From the NCBI GenBank assembly GCA_023426935.1, contig JAEZBR010000069.1:1-54252 (forward strand): a stretch of DNA of 54,252 nucleotides. The letters run 5' to 3'. A program made the position numbers and the translations under genes. The stretch comes from Bacillota bacterium (lineage in GTDB: Bacteria > Bacillota_I > Bacilli_A > Erysipelotrichales > Erysipelotrichaceae). The notes below the pieces were generated by a model. That model ran no database searches, was not told the DNA's origin, and worked only from the letters and a program-made list of their open reading frames with translations. Below are positions 33,886 to 42,111 of the stretch, in pieces (the stretch's first letter is position 1; the number at the start of each line of letters is the position of its first letter).

Positions 33886-35598
33886 ATGTTCAAAAAATTT
33901 ATCAGTTATTATCGGCCGCATTTAAAGTTGTTTATCATCGATATGGTCTGTGCTTTCCTAGCCGCCCTATGCGACTTATTTTATCCGTTCATTGCCCGTA
34001 ATATCATTAACATCTATGTCCCAGATCGGAATCTAAGACTATTACTGACCTGGGCTTTTATTTTATTGTTAATCTATTTATTTAAAGCATTGATGAATTT
34101 TATCATCGGTTACTGGGGTCATATCGTCGGAGTCAGAATCCAAGCGGATCTTAGAAGAGATTTATTCAATCATTTAGAAACTTTACCGATTTCATATTAC
34201 GATGAGAATAAAACCGGAACAATCATGTCAAGAATTATCAATGACCTGCAGGAAGTTTCCGAGTTGGCTCATCATGGCCCGGAAGATCTTTTCTTATCGA
34301 TTGTTATGATTATCGGTTCTTTCTTTATGCTGATCAGTATTAATCTGAAACTGACTTTAATCGTCTTCGCGTTTTTACCGTTTGCGGTTGTTTTTACGGT
34401 GCTTATTCGCAAGAAACAGATGGATGCGTTTTCTCAAGCTCGGATAAAGATTGCCGAGGTAAATGCGGAAGTCGAAACGAGTATTGCCGGAATCCGAGTC
34501 ACGAAAGCTTATACTTCCGATTCCGAAGAATTGAAGAAATTCGATCAAGCGAATAATAATTATAAGATTGCTAGACGCAATGCCTATAAGTATTTAGCTT
34601 TATTTCATTCCGGCATGACCTTCTTTATGGATATCATGTATCTGGTCGTATTAACCGCCGGGGGAATCTTCTTTTATCAGGGAATGATTAATACCGGTGA
34701 CTTCGCCGCTTATCTACTCTATATCAGTAACTTCTTGACCCCCATCCGAAAGTTAGTGAATCTCTTTGAACAATTGACCGAAGGAATGACCGGCTTCAAA
34801 CGTTTCGAGGAGATCATGGCAATCGAACCGGAAAAGGATGATCCGGGCGCGATAGAATTAAAGGATGTTAAGGGTGATATTGATTTCGACAAAGTATCTT
34901 TCCATTACGGCAGTAATAAAAAAGATGTCATTAAAGATCTCTCCTTTAAGATTAATCCCGGCGAGACTTTAGCCTTAGTCGGACCTTCCGGCGGCGGAAA
35001 GACGACAATTTGTAATTTAATTCCGCGCTTCTATGAGATCGATTCCGGAACTATTTATATTGACGGTAAAGATATCAAAACCCTGACGCGGCGTTCTTTA
35101 CGCCAGAATATCGGTTCGGTCGCTCAGGATGTTTTCTTATTCAACGGTTCAATCAAAGACAATATCATTTATGGCAATCCCGAAGCGAGTGATGACCAAG
35201 TCGAATGGGCCGCTAAGCAAGCGGAGATTCATGAATACATTATGACTTTACCGGAAGGCTACGATACCGAAGTCGGCGAACGGGGACTTAAATTATCCGG
35301 CGGACAAAGACAGCGAATCGCAATCGCCAGAGTCTTCTTAAAGAATCCCAAGATCTTAATCTTGGACGAAGCGACCAGTGCCTTAGATAACGCGACCGAA
35401 ATGGCGATTCAGAAAGCTTTAGAGAAACTCGCAATCGGCAGAACAGTTTTAGTGGTCGCCCATCGTTTAAGTACGATTAATAATGCGGATGAGATTGTCG
35501 TTTTGACTAATGAAGGTATCAAAGAAAAAGGAACCCAGCAAGAGTTGTTAGCGAAGAAAGGATTGTACTGGCAGTTATATCAGTACCAATTTAGATAA
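33886..35598 (+). CDS. ABC exporter (fused membrane and ATPase domains)
   Basis: A 570-residue half-transporter. Six membrane segments span about residues 15-290, with ISYYDENKTGTIMSRIINDL (intracellular loop) near residue 100. The ATPase domain has Walker A GPSGGGKTT near residue 367, signature LSGGQRQRIAIARV near 470, Walker B ILILDEATSALD near 490 and the H-loop His in VVAHRLSTI. It would work as a homodimer exporting lipids, peptides or drugs; the substrate is unknown. It probably has a leaderless mRNA, and its stop overlaps the HAD gene start (TAATG). Confidence 0.9.
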   Translation: MFKKFISYYRPHLKLFIIDMVCAFLAALCDLFYPFIARNIINIYVPDRNLRLLLTWAFILLLIYLFKALMNFIIGYWGHIVGVRIQADLRRDLFNHLETLPISYYDENKTGTIMSRIINDLQEVSELAHHGPEDLFLSIVMIIGSFFMLISINLKLTLIVFAFLPFAVVFTVLIRKKQMDAFSQARIKIAEVNAEVETSIAGIRVTKAYTSDSEELKKFDQANNNYKIARRNAYKYLALFHSGMTFFMDIMYLVVLTAGGIFFYQGMINTGDFAAYLLYISNFLTPIRKLVNLFEQLTEGMTGFKRFEEIMAIEPEKDDPGAIELKDVKGDIDFDKVSFHYGSNKKDVIKDLSFKINPGETLALVGPSGGGKTTICNLIPRFYEIDSGTIYIDGKDIKTLTRRSLRQNIGSVAQDVFLFNGSIKDNIIYGNPEASDDQVEWAAKQAEIHEYIMTLPEGYDTEVGERGLKLSGGQRQRIAIARVFLKNPKILILDEATSALDNATEMAIQKALEKLAIGRTVLVVAHRLSTINNADEIVVLTNEGIKEKGTQQELLAKKGLYWQLYQYQFR

Positions 35599-36377
35599 TG
35601 ATCAAATTAGTATTGTTCGATATCGATGAGACTTTATTGTCCCATCAGATTCAAAGAATTCCTCAAGATACGCTCGAAGCGGTAGAAGCTTTACATCGCA
35701 ATAATTGTATGGTGGCGATTGCGACCGGCCGGGGTCCCAAAGGTGTTTCTACCGAGATTATGGAGTCAATTAGACCGGACTATTTAATCGCCGGCAATGG
35801 ACAACTGGTAATGAACAATAAGGAGGAGATTCTTAATATTCATTATCTGACTAACGAGCAGATCGATCGGGTCACCGAATTCGCTCTCAAGCACCGTTGT
35901 GTATTATTCTGGAAATTCCTTTCGGCCAGCTATGTTTATAGTGGATATGAGGTCGTTAAAAAATGGACCCTTGCGGGTTCCTGGGGCTTACAAGATTGCC
36001 CCCAACACGATCGTCATCACTACGAGAAATGTTTAGGCGGCGCAATCGATCAGACCGAAACTAAAAGATATTCGTTACCGGAAATGTTTCCGGATCTCGA
36101 TTTCTTTACCTATTCTTCTAATGGTGCCGATATCAATCAGAAGGGAATCAATAAAGGTACCGGATTAGCCGATCTCTTAAAAGATCTAAAAATAACCCCC
36201 GAAGAATGTATGGCGTTCGGGGATTCGAGCAATGATATCGCAATGATTAAAAAGGCGGGGATCGGTATCGCGATGGGTAATGCGATCCCCGAATTAAAAC
36301 AACAGGCCGATTATGTCACGACCTCGATCCTTGATCAAGGTATCTCTAACGCCTTAAAACACTTTAAACTTATTTAG
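35598..36377 (+). CDS. HAD-superfamily phosphatase, Cof type
   Basis: A 259-residue HAD hydrolase of subclass IIB. Motif I is LFDIDETLLSH (residues 5-15) with the nucleophile Asp, motif II is IATGRGP near residue 41, the lysine region follows GINKGTGL near 198, and motif IV is FGDSSNDIAMIKKAG near 213. These enzymes remove phosphate from sugars or cofactors; the substrate is not known. It overlaps the ABC exporter stop by one base and ends in an eight-base overlap with the convergent small membrane protein gene. Confidence 0.88.
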   Translation: MIKLVLFDIDETLLSHQIQRIPQDTLEAVEALHRNNCMVAIATGRGPKGVSTEIMESIRPDYLIAGNGQLVMNNKEEILNIHYLTNEQIDRVTEFALKHRCVLFWKFLSASYVYSGYEVVKKWTLAGSWGLQDCPQHDRHHYEKCLGGAIDQTETKRYSLPEMFPDLDFFTYSSNGADINQKGINKGTGLADLLKDLKITPEECMAFGDSSNDIAMIKKAGIGIAMGNAIPELKQQADYVTTSILDQGISNALKHFKLI

Positions 36378-36549
36378 TTTCTTTTTCTTTCTTTTCTTCT
36401 TCGATTTTGTTGGCTTTTTTATTGTTGTGAAGGTAGCGGATCATGATCAAGACCACAATCGCCACGATGACTACCGCTATGACGATAATCGTCGGATTAA
36501 CTCCTGTCAATTCTTTGCCGGGTATTACCAAGTCTTTGCTGAATTTCAT
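36370..36549 (-). CDS. Small single-span membrane protein (59 aa)
   Basis: A 59-residue frame with GGAGAC before the ATG at 36549. Residues about 19-39 form one long hydrophobic helix rich in Ile and Val (IIVIAVVIVAIVVLIMI), followed by a highly charged Lys/Glu tail. No family is recognised. It is the last gene of the MFS operon; the gap to the 40-residue frame is 36 bases. Its stop lies inside the 3' end of the HAD gene on the other strand. A real gene is supported by the binding site, the clear topology and the operon position. Confidence 0.65.
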   Translation of the reverse strand: MKFSKDLVIPGKELTGVNPTIIVIAVVIVAIVVLIMIRYLHNNKKANKIEEEKKEKETK

Positions 36550-36585
36550 TTTTTTGTCTCCTTTTCCCTTATTTTGGTGATGAAA

Positions 36586-36708
36586 CTAAATCATAATAAT
36601 TGCTACGATAACTAATATTCCGACTGCCAGTCCAATGAAAGTAGTATAACCGTCCGATCCTAATTTTAAACCACCTAGATCAATTATATAATCACGAAGT
36701 ATTCTCAT
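36586..36708 (-). CDS. Very small membrane protein (40 aa)
   Basis: A 40-residue frame preceded by GGAGGTGT. It starts with a basic, amphipathic part (MRILRDYIID, then LGGLKLGSDGY) and ends in a hydrophobic helix of about 18 residues that reaches the C-terminus. The ATG overlaps the stop of the 115-residue gene as ATGA, which argues strongly for coupled translation. No family recognised. Confidence 0.65.
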   Translation of the reverse strand: MRILRDYIIDLGGLKLGSDGYTTFIGLAVGILVIVAIIMI

Positions 36709-37052
36709 TTTACACCTCCGTTAACTAAATTAACGATCAAGGAACCTAACCCCCAGGAAGATATATTTAGAACCCCGGAGAAAATTAAGGAATTCTTAAA
36801 GGGCAGATCTCTAAGATAAGTATAACCTCCGGCTTCGATAAATACTACGCTGAGCTCCCCGATGAATAATAAGGGATAATAAGGCAGTCCATATTGATAG
36901 GTCAAGACCGCGATTAAATAATTCAACAAGGGATTAGTCAGTAAATTAAGCCAGAACGAATGGATCACAAATTCTTTTTTGTGATAGATAAAATAAATGA
37001 TTGTGCCTTCAATAACAACCGTGATTAGAAATGCCCAAAGATAATTCAGCAT
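36705..37052 (-). CDS. Small membrane protein (115 aa)
   Basis: A 115-residue protein with about four hydrophobic segments. Polar residues within the helices (for example IEGTIIYF, NPLLNYLIAVL and ELSVVFIEAGGY) may line a channel or contact the MFS partner. No family is recognised with confidence. AAGGAGG lies in the tail of the MFS gene, and the gap to it is two bases. It is probably part of a membrane complex with its neighbours. Confidence 0.75.
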   Translation of the reverse strand: MLNYLWAFLITVVIEGTIIYFIYHKKEFVIHSFWLNLLTNPLLNYLIAVLTYQYGLPYYPLLFIGELSVVFIEAGGYTYLRDLPFKNSLIFSGVLNISSWGLGSLIVNLVNGGVK

Positions 37053-37054
37053 TC

Positions 37055-38017
37055 TTAAACCTCCTTAATGGTTAAAGCGAAGTAGGATGCAACTAGTGCC
37101 GATAATAAAGCGAAAAAGATTAGATAAGGATTATTCAAAGAAATATAGAAAGAAGGCAAAGCCCCTAAGATTAAGGCTAGAGTCGATAGACCAAACGCGA
37201 ATCCCGGATGTGCGGGAAATTGTCTAGCCAAGATTCCCAGCGATATCGGCATACTGATATTCAAGCAGCCGATACCGATTAAAATTAGAGTTGAATTATT
37301 ACCTAAACTTAAAGTCGCAATCGCGATAATATAAGAAAGGATGATCACTCTTTTCGCCCCGAATTTATCCGCTAAGATTCCACCAAGCGCTTTACCTAAG
37401 GTAATTACGATACAGGACAAGACCACATTATCGGTTAAATAGCTGGCACTTATTCCCCCTAAGGAACGAATGAAGATAATAAATAAAGCCAAGATGATAA
37501 TTAGGTAAGAAGGATTCTTCTCCCTATTATAAGTTAGTTTTAATTCCGTCTTCTTGATTAATAAGCAGAGAATAAAGGCGACGGCCAATAAAATTAACGG
37601 AATAGTATTCGCATAATTAAGTCCCAGATATTTTCCTAAGGTAATCCCAATCGTTCCGGAAGAAACGAAGATTCCTAACCTAGCATATTTACCGTTAGAA
37701 TATTGGATGCTGTCTCTACCACCCTCAATGTGAAATAACGCATTACCTATACCACAAACGATTATTCGTAAGGGAGAAGGCAGAAAGAAGGCTAGGATAA
37801 CGAAAATTATGCCGATAATTCCTAAGGGTAATTTATAGTATTTATCTAGTAAAGCTCCGAATAAGAATTGTAGGCCGAAAGCAATTAAATCATAAAGCAA
37901 ATAAATCAAGATCGCATCGGTATAATCATAATGAAACAACAGATAAAAACATCCTAGATCCACTGCCAGGTGAGCATAGGTGTAACTGATTAGAGAATAC
38001 TTTTGGTTGGTTACCAT
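37055..38017 (-). CDS. MFS transporter (Fsr-like)
   Basis: A 320-residue, roughly ten- to eleven-segment major facilitator, shorter than the usual 390-400. The block GNALFHIEGGRDSIQYSNGK near residue 85 resembles the GNAxFHxGGG segment of fosmidomycin-resistance-like MFS proteins. Substrate unknown. The start at 38017 (MVTNQKYS) was chosen because TGC-TATGAT, an extended -10, ends six bases upstream, giving a leaderless mRNA; a start at 38053 overlaps the upstream 72-codon frame as ATGA and cannot be excluded. First gene of a four-gene minus-strand operon with three small membrane proteins. Confidence 0.75.
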   Translation of the reverse strand: MVTNQKYSLISYTYAHLAVDLGCFYLLFHYDYTDAILIYLLYDLIAFGLQFLFGALLDKYYKLPLGIIGIIFVILAFFLPSPLRIIVCGIGNALFHIEGGRDSIQYSNGKYARLGIFVSSGTIGITLGKYLGLNYANTIPLILLAVAFILCLLIKKTELKLTYNREKNPSYLIIILALFIIFIRSLGGISASYLTDNVVLSCIVITLGKALGGILADKFGAKRVIILSYIIAIATLSLGNNSTLILIGIGCLNISMPISLGILARQFPAHPGFAFGLSTLALILGALPSFYISLNNPYLIFFALLSALVASYFALTIKEV

Positions 38018-38023
38018 ACCTGT

Positions 38024-38032
38024 ATCATAGCA
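38024..38032 (-). promoter_or_regulatory. Extended -10 of a leaderless MFS gene
   Basis: On the minus strand TGC precedes TATGAT (38029 to 38024), then ACAGGT, then the ATG at 38017. The spacing of six bases equals that at 199-210 and 33874-33885. Confidence 0.55.
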
Positions 38033-38049
38033 CAAGCGAGTAATTCTTA

Positions 38050-38268
38050 TCATCTTATATTGGAGTCATGTTTATCGTGATTATGCTTTTCGTTTAATAA
38101 ACCCCACATCGCGATCATCGTAATATTTTCGCGGTGATATTCACTGTTGCGGTATAGGTCGAGCACGTCTAGGTTTGAACTAGCACTTGTTTTATCTAGG
38201 GCAAAGGCGTCTTTATCGATGTCACCAAGCGAGAAGGATAGATAATTGTCAACTAAAGCTGTTCTCAA
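38050..38268 (-). pseudogene. Unrecognised gene fragment
   Basis: A 72-codon frame with a possible TTG start at 38268 and a stop overlapping the ATG at 38053. The protein would be soluble and acidic (for example SFSLGDIDKDAFALD and ITMIAMWGLLNEKH), with good codon periodicity, but no ribosome binding site precedes the TTG and an in-frame stop closes the frame a few codons upstream. It looks like the remaining C-terminal part of a gene. No family recognised. Confidence 0.3.
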
Positions 38269-38309
38269 GTCATATCTGAGACATCCTTAGGACATAGGTA
38301 TCAGGTAAA

Positions 38310-38690
38310 ATGAAGAAACGAATTAAAATCGCCTATATGTTATTCGTGATCAGAAGGTTATGTTAGATTTTGACTTAGCAAGAATATAGGGATGCGACAC
38401 TAAATATTCAACTGTCAGGTCAAAAGAAATATCGATCGTTTTTCTCTAAACTTCCGTTTTCAGTTAACTCAAGAAGAACTTGATGGTTTATGGTGCCGCA
38501 AATATCAGTTCTAAAGCCCGTACTCGACCAACAGTCTTAATGCTGATGACGGTAATGAACGGAGAATTTGCGGTAAAGAAATCAATAGAATTAATCAAAG
38601 CATTTAAATCAATGAGAAATTATCTTGAAAACCATGGTCGTGTTGATTCAAATATTTATATACCCCCTTGTTTTTTTATTTTTTTATGAA
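38310..38690 (+). pseudogene. Broken ORF6N-domain protein gene
   Basis: Several frames together read as an ORF6N (phage anti-repressor-like) domain: IRDQKVMLDFDLARI then a stop, GCDTK, later QLTQEELDGLWCRKYQF then a stop, and finally VLMLMTVMNGEFAVKKSIEL with IKAFKSMRNYLENHG. The order and spacing follow intact family members, in which these blocks are continuous. At least two in-frame stops and two frame changes are needed, so the gene is inactive. It marks decayed phage or mobile DNA in the nusG-rplK gap. Confidence 0.7.
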
Positions 38691-38965
38691 ATAATGTAAT
38701 TGTAATTTTGAGATAGCATTGTAGCAGTTTGTTAACAGAGCCATAAGAGCCTATTAGTAACGATTACATCGTTCTATTGGGCTTTTTTTGTATATCTTTA
38801 AACAAATAACAATTTTTGGGGGTGGGGTAATCAGAACAATAACTTATAAGTATGGCTATGGTTTTAATATCGTTCAGAGCAAAAGAGCCAATAGTTAATA
38901 AAAAAGGGGGAATATAAAAATACTTGTTTGATTTAGACTCTTAACATTGAAAGAAAGGAAAAACT
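38691..38965 (+). promoter_or_regulatory. Leader region of the LRR surface gene with a long hairpin
   Basis: AGCCTATTAG plus AACGAT (38748-38764) pair with ATCGTT plus CTATTGGGCT (38768-38783), followed by a T-run, an intrinsic terminator. AGAGCC occurs at 38737 and 38746, just before and within it, and again near 38886. It may end a transcript from the pseudogene, or attenuate one into the LRR gene 177 bases on. GAAAGGAAA precedes the LRR start. No clear promoter was identified. Confidence 0.45.
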
Positions 38966-40426
38966 ATGAAAAAGAGTATTTTCAAATTATTTACAACGTT
39001 AACTTTAGTTCTTATGATGTTGATTAATTTTATTCCTAAAAATATTTTTGCGGTTGATTATGTTTTAGGAACCTTTAATGGCTTACCGGCTTATGTTTCA
39101 AATACTGGAGATTTGGTTTTATGCAAAGAAAACTTTCCAGATGATACTTTAAGAGCTTATATAATTGATCGGCTTTATCTTACCGGGGAGAATCCTTCAA
39201 TAAGCTTGGCGAATTTGGAGGCATCTAAAGCAAAAATTTTATATATTGGCTCGAAGAATATAACCAGTCTAAAAGGAATTGAATATCTACCGATGTTAGA
39301 GAGATTGAGTTGTGAGAACAATCTACTTACTGAAGTAGATTTAAGTCATAACCCTAAATTGATATATTTAAGTATTCACAATAATCAACTATCCGAATTG
39401 GATTTATCGCACAATCCGAATTTAACCTCGATAGATTGTGACTCTATGCCTAATATTACCTCGCTAGATGTCGGCAACATGCCTAACCTAGACCGTTTAT
39501 CCTGTTCATATATGGGGATATCGACCCTTGATTTAAGTAAAAACACAAAGTTGACTTACTTAAATTGCGGACATAACATGATTACTACCCTTGATTTAAC
39601 GAATAATACTGAGCTAAAAGAATTGTACTGCGTAGGTGAAAACTATACAAATAGTGGAGAATGGAACGATGACGGACTGGAATCCCTAGATATTACAGGA
39701 TTGACTAAACTAGAGATAATTGACTGTAGTCTGAATAGTCTAATGTCAATAGATTTATCGACAAATATCAAATATAATCCAAACGATGATTATGATCAAA
39801 CAAAACTCTCTTATCAATGTGGACCGTTGTTCTACGCAATTCAGAATAAAGATTTGGATTGGATAGTTGATCTTAATTCTATTCTACCCACATTGAAACA
39901 ACGTCAAGGCGTAATAAAGGCCGGTGAAGGATATGCCGATTATGCTGCGGATACTACTTATACTTTCGATGCTGAAACGGGTTTATTAAATTTAGGGAAA
40001 ACAAAACCAGAATCTAATGTTAGAACCTATTTCTACGATTCAGGAAATCAAGGAATTCAGTATCCGATGACAGTATATATTTGGGTTGATCCAACCCACA
40101 ATGTAAAATTTGAGAGTAATGGCGGTAGTCAAGTTGAAAACCAAGTTGTTAAGGAGGATGAACTGGCTAGTAAACCAAAAGATCCAACTAAGAATTCAAG
40201 TGTATTTGAAGGATGGTATACGGATGCAGAGCTAACGACTCCTTATGATTTCGCAACTCCGGTCAAAGATGATATTACCCTGTATGCAAAATGGAAGGCT
40301 ATTCCAGCAACGGCGGATAATAATCAAAGCTGGATATATCTTTCTTCGCTGACAATTGTTAGTTTTGGAATCGTACTTTTAATGAAAAACAAGCATGGCA
40401 CTAATTCGAAAAGCAATAAATTTTAG
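38966..40426 (+). CDS. Leucine-rich-repeat surface protein with PxTA sorting signal
   Basis: A 486-residue exported protein. A signal peptide (MKKSIFKLFTTLTLVLMMLI, cut after IFA near residue 29) is followed by about eight leucine-rich repeats of roughly 20 residues (LxxLDLSxNPxLxxLxC pattern, residues about 75-270). Near residues 373-440 is a Listeria-Bacteroides repeat (VKFESNGGSQVENQVV...FEGWYTD...LYAKW). The C-terminus has IPATAD, a hydrophobic helix (WIYLSSLTIVSFGIVLLM) and a basic tail: a sortase signal in which the usual LPxTG is IPATA. It is likely attached to the cell wall and binds host or partner proteins. Codon use is more AT-rich than in flanking housekeeping genes. Confidence 0.85.
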   Translation: MKKSIFKLFTTLTLVLMMLINFIPKNIFAVDYVLGTFNGLPAYVSNTGDLVLCKENFPDDTLRAYIIDRLYLTGENPSISLANLEASKAKILYIGSKNITSLKGIEYLPMLERLSCENNLLTEVDLSHNPKLIYLSIHNNQLSELDLSHNPNLTSIDCDSMPNITSLDVGNMPNLDRLSCSYMGISTLDLSKNTKLTYLNCGHNMITTLDLTNNTELKELYCVGENYTNSGEWNDDGLESLDITGLTKLEIIDCSLNSLMSIDLSTNIKYNPNDDYDQTKLSYQCGPLFYAIQNKDLDWIVDLNSILPTLKQRQGVIKAGEGYADYAADTTYTFDAETGLLNLGKTKPESNVRTYFYDSGNQGIQYPMTVYIWVDPTHNVKFESNGGSQVENQVVKEDELASKPKDPTKNSSVFEGWYTDAELTTPYDFATPVKDDITLYAKWKAIPATADNNQSWIYLSSLTIVSFGIVLLMKNKHGTNSKSNKF

Positions 40427-40473
40427 TCGATACACTTGCTGAATAATGTGGTATCATTTCAGTAGTGTCAAAG

Positions 40474-40504
40474 AACCGGTGGTAATTAACTGCCGGTTTT
40501 ACTA
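40474..40504 (+). terminator. Terminator after the LRR gene
   Basis: AACCGGTGGT (40474-40483) pairs with ACTGCCGGTT (40489-40498) with two G-T pairs, followed by TTACTATTTT. Confidence 0.7.
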
Positions 40505-40547
40505 TTTTACTTATCTTAATGTTTCGTGATTTTTAAGAGCCACTTCT

Positions 40548-40578
40548 AGAGCCATTAGCGATTCGCTTTTGGTTTTTT
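40548..40578 (+). terminator. Terminator-like hairpin in the leader of the next surface gene
   Basis: CCA-TT-AGCG (40552-40560) pairs with CGCT-TT-TGG (40564-40572) across a TT/TT internal loop, then TTTTTT. It ends 22 bases before the start codon at 40600, so it lies in the 5' leader and could attenuate expression. AGAGCC occurs twice just before and in it, as in the LRR leader. Confidence 0.5.
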
Positions 40579-40599
40579 ATATCAAGTGGAGGAAATGAT

Positions 40600-42111
40600 A
40601 TGAAAAAGATTATGAGTATTTTTATGGCTATTGTCGTATCTTTATCGGTTGTCTTTAGCAATACCGGGATTGTCCATGCCGAAGATTCCCAAAAGAATTT
40701 GATTTATATTGGCGCTGATATTACGAAAAGATGTGCGAAAAATCAGAGTGTAGCGACCGATGAAACAGTTAATCCGGTTTTCCGCGGTTATCGTGCTTAC
40801 ACTAACGATGAATTTCTTTATGCTTGTCGTTATCAGGCTTTCGATGCTGAAGGAAAAGTAATTCCTAATTCAGACATTAAGATAACCGGGTTAGATGTCG
40901 TCAATCAGGATATTGAAAAAAAGTATAGCTTGTTTAATGACACCGGGATTGACTCTCATGAGTATACGGTCACGATGACAACGCCAGATGGCAGAGTTAA
41001 ATCGATTAAAGTAACTTTAAAACGGGGCGGCGAGTATGCCCAAGCCGAAGTCGGAATTCTTGCCCTAAAAGCAACCGATGTGGTTTACTATGTCGAAAAC
41101 GGTCCCTTGACTTGGGATCAGTTACGCAGTTCGGCAATGGCGAATATTTATGGTTATTACACCAATATTCCAACTAACACTTATTTCCAAAAGAATCCGC
41201 CGGTCACCAAAGCCGTTCAGTATTATTTGGATGCTTTGAATGATGCGATTAATGCAAAGACCTTAGGGACCTATCAACAATATGCTTTGTGGGACTGGGA
41301 TGCTAACAATTTATTTGTCACCGTTCAGCCTTTTACGGTAACCCTAAAGAGTCTTGAGCAGAAAACCCCGATCGATTTATTGGTTGATGACGGGACTGGC
41401 ACTAACTATATTAACGGTCCGCGTAATGCCGCAGTCGGTGATACGGTTAAATATTCGGCCTCGATCGACCTAAGCAGTATCGCTGAGATCGCCACAAGTT
41501 TCGGTGATTCGATGGGCTTTATCAGCGGTTCGTTTGATATTACCTTAAAAACAGATTCAGGAATCGAACCGGAAGCCAGTTTTGGTACCAGCTCCGATAT
41601 TAACGATTATTTCGCCGGTGGTGGGGTTAAAATGTTTGAATTGGTTAATGCCCCTACCTACGATGCTAACAACCATCTCATTACTTTCAAGGTCAAAGTA
41701 AAAGACGAATACGCAACGACGGGAATTAAAGGAAATGAATGTGCCGCCATTCTTAACGAAGGAATTAGCGGTAATACCAGTTATACGGCAAAAACGACTG
41801 ATGGTCTAAAGGCCAAGGGATATTCCCGTGCAATAGGTGCGCTTGAAGGCACTTTGAACTTCCATAATACGGATAACTCCAAGAACTTCACCTTTACCTT
41901 AAAGGGAGTCCAAGCTGATCCGGATAATTTAGCCGATCCAACCTTGGCAACCTTGGGAAGTGATCCGGCGGAAACAGTTTCCGCGACGATTGTTTATCAG
42001 AACCCGGTTCCCAATACAGCCAACACCCAAAATCCTTGGTTATATCTGGGAATCATCGTGGTCTTTATGAGTATTTCAATTATTCTGAATCATAAGCTGA
42101 GTAAAAATTAG
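40600..42111 (+). CDS. Secreted surface protein with PxTA sorting signal
   Basis: A 503-residue exported protein. Signal peptide MKKIMSIFMAIVVSLSVVFS cut after VHA near residue 27. The body has no recognised domain; it looks beta-rich with repeats of alternating hydrophobic residues and a segment (VKYSASIDLSSI...FDITLKTDSG) that resembles pilin- or cohesin-like folds. The C-terminus has VPNTAN, a hydrophobic helix (PWLYLGIIVVFMSISIIL) and the basic tail NHKLSKN, a sortase-type signal with VPNTA in place of LPxTG. GGAGGAAATG precedes the start. Together with the LRR gene it forms a small surface-protein cluster. Confidence 0.75.
   Translation: MKKIMSIFMAIVVSLSVVFSNTGIVHAEDSQKNLIYIGADITKRCAKNQSVATDETVNPVFRGYRAYTNDEFLYACRYQAFDAEGKVIPNSDIKITGLDVVNQDIEKKYSLFNDTGIDSHEYTVTMTTPDGRVKSIKVTLKRGGEYAQAEVGILALKATDVVYYVENGPLTWDQLRSSAMANIYGYYTNIPTNTYFQKNPPVTKAVQYYLDALNDAINAKTLGTYQQYALWDWDANNLFVTVQPFTVTLKSLEQKTPIDLLVDDGTGTNYINGPRNAAVGDTVKYSASIDLSSIAEIATSFGDSMGFISGSFDITLKTDSGIEPEASFGTSSDINDYFAGGGVKMFELVNAPTYDANNHLITFKVKVKDEYATTGIKGNECAAILNEGISGNTSYTAKTTDGLKAKGYSRAIGALEGTLNFHNTDNSKNFTFTLKGVQADPDNLADPTLATLGSDPAETVSATIVYQNPVPNTANTQNPWLYLGIIVVFMSISIILNHKLSKN

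Noticed and set aside
36427..36615. Plus-strand frame rich in Asp and His
   Set aside because: It is antisense to the 59-residue membrane protein gene, whose binding site, topology and operon position are better.
38480..38689. Plus-strand frame of 69 codons as an intact small gene
   Set aside because: It covers only the last block of an ORF6N domain; earlier blocks lie upstream in other frames, so it is part of a pseudogene.
38691..38965. c-di-GMP or other known riboswitch before the LRR gene
   Set aside because: Only a hairpin plus T-run is visible; no conserved aptamer sequence that I know could be matched.
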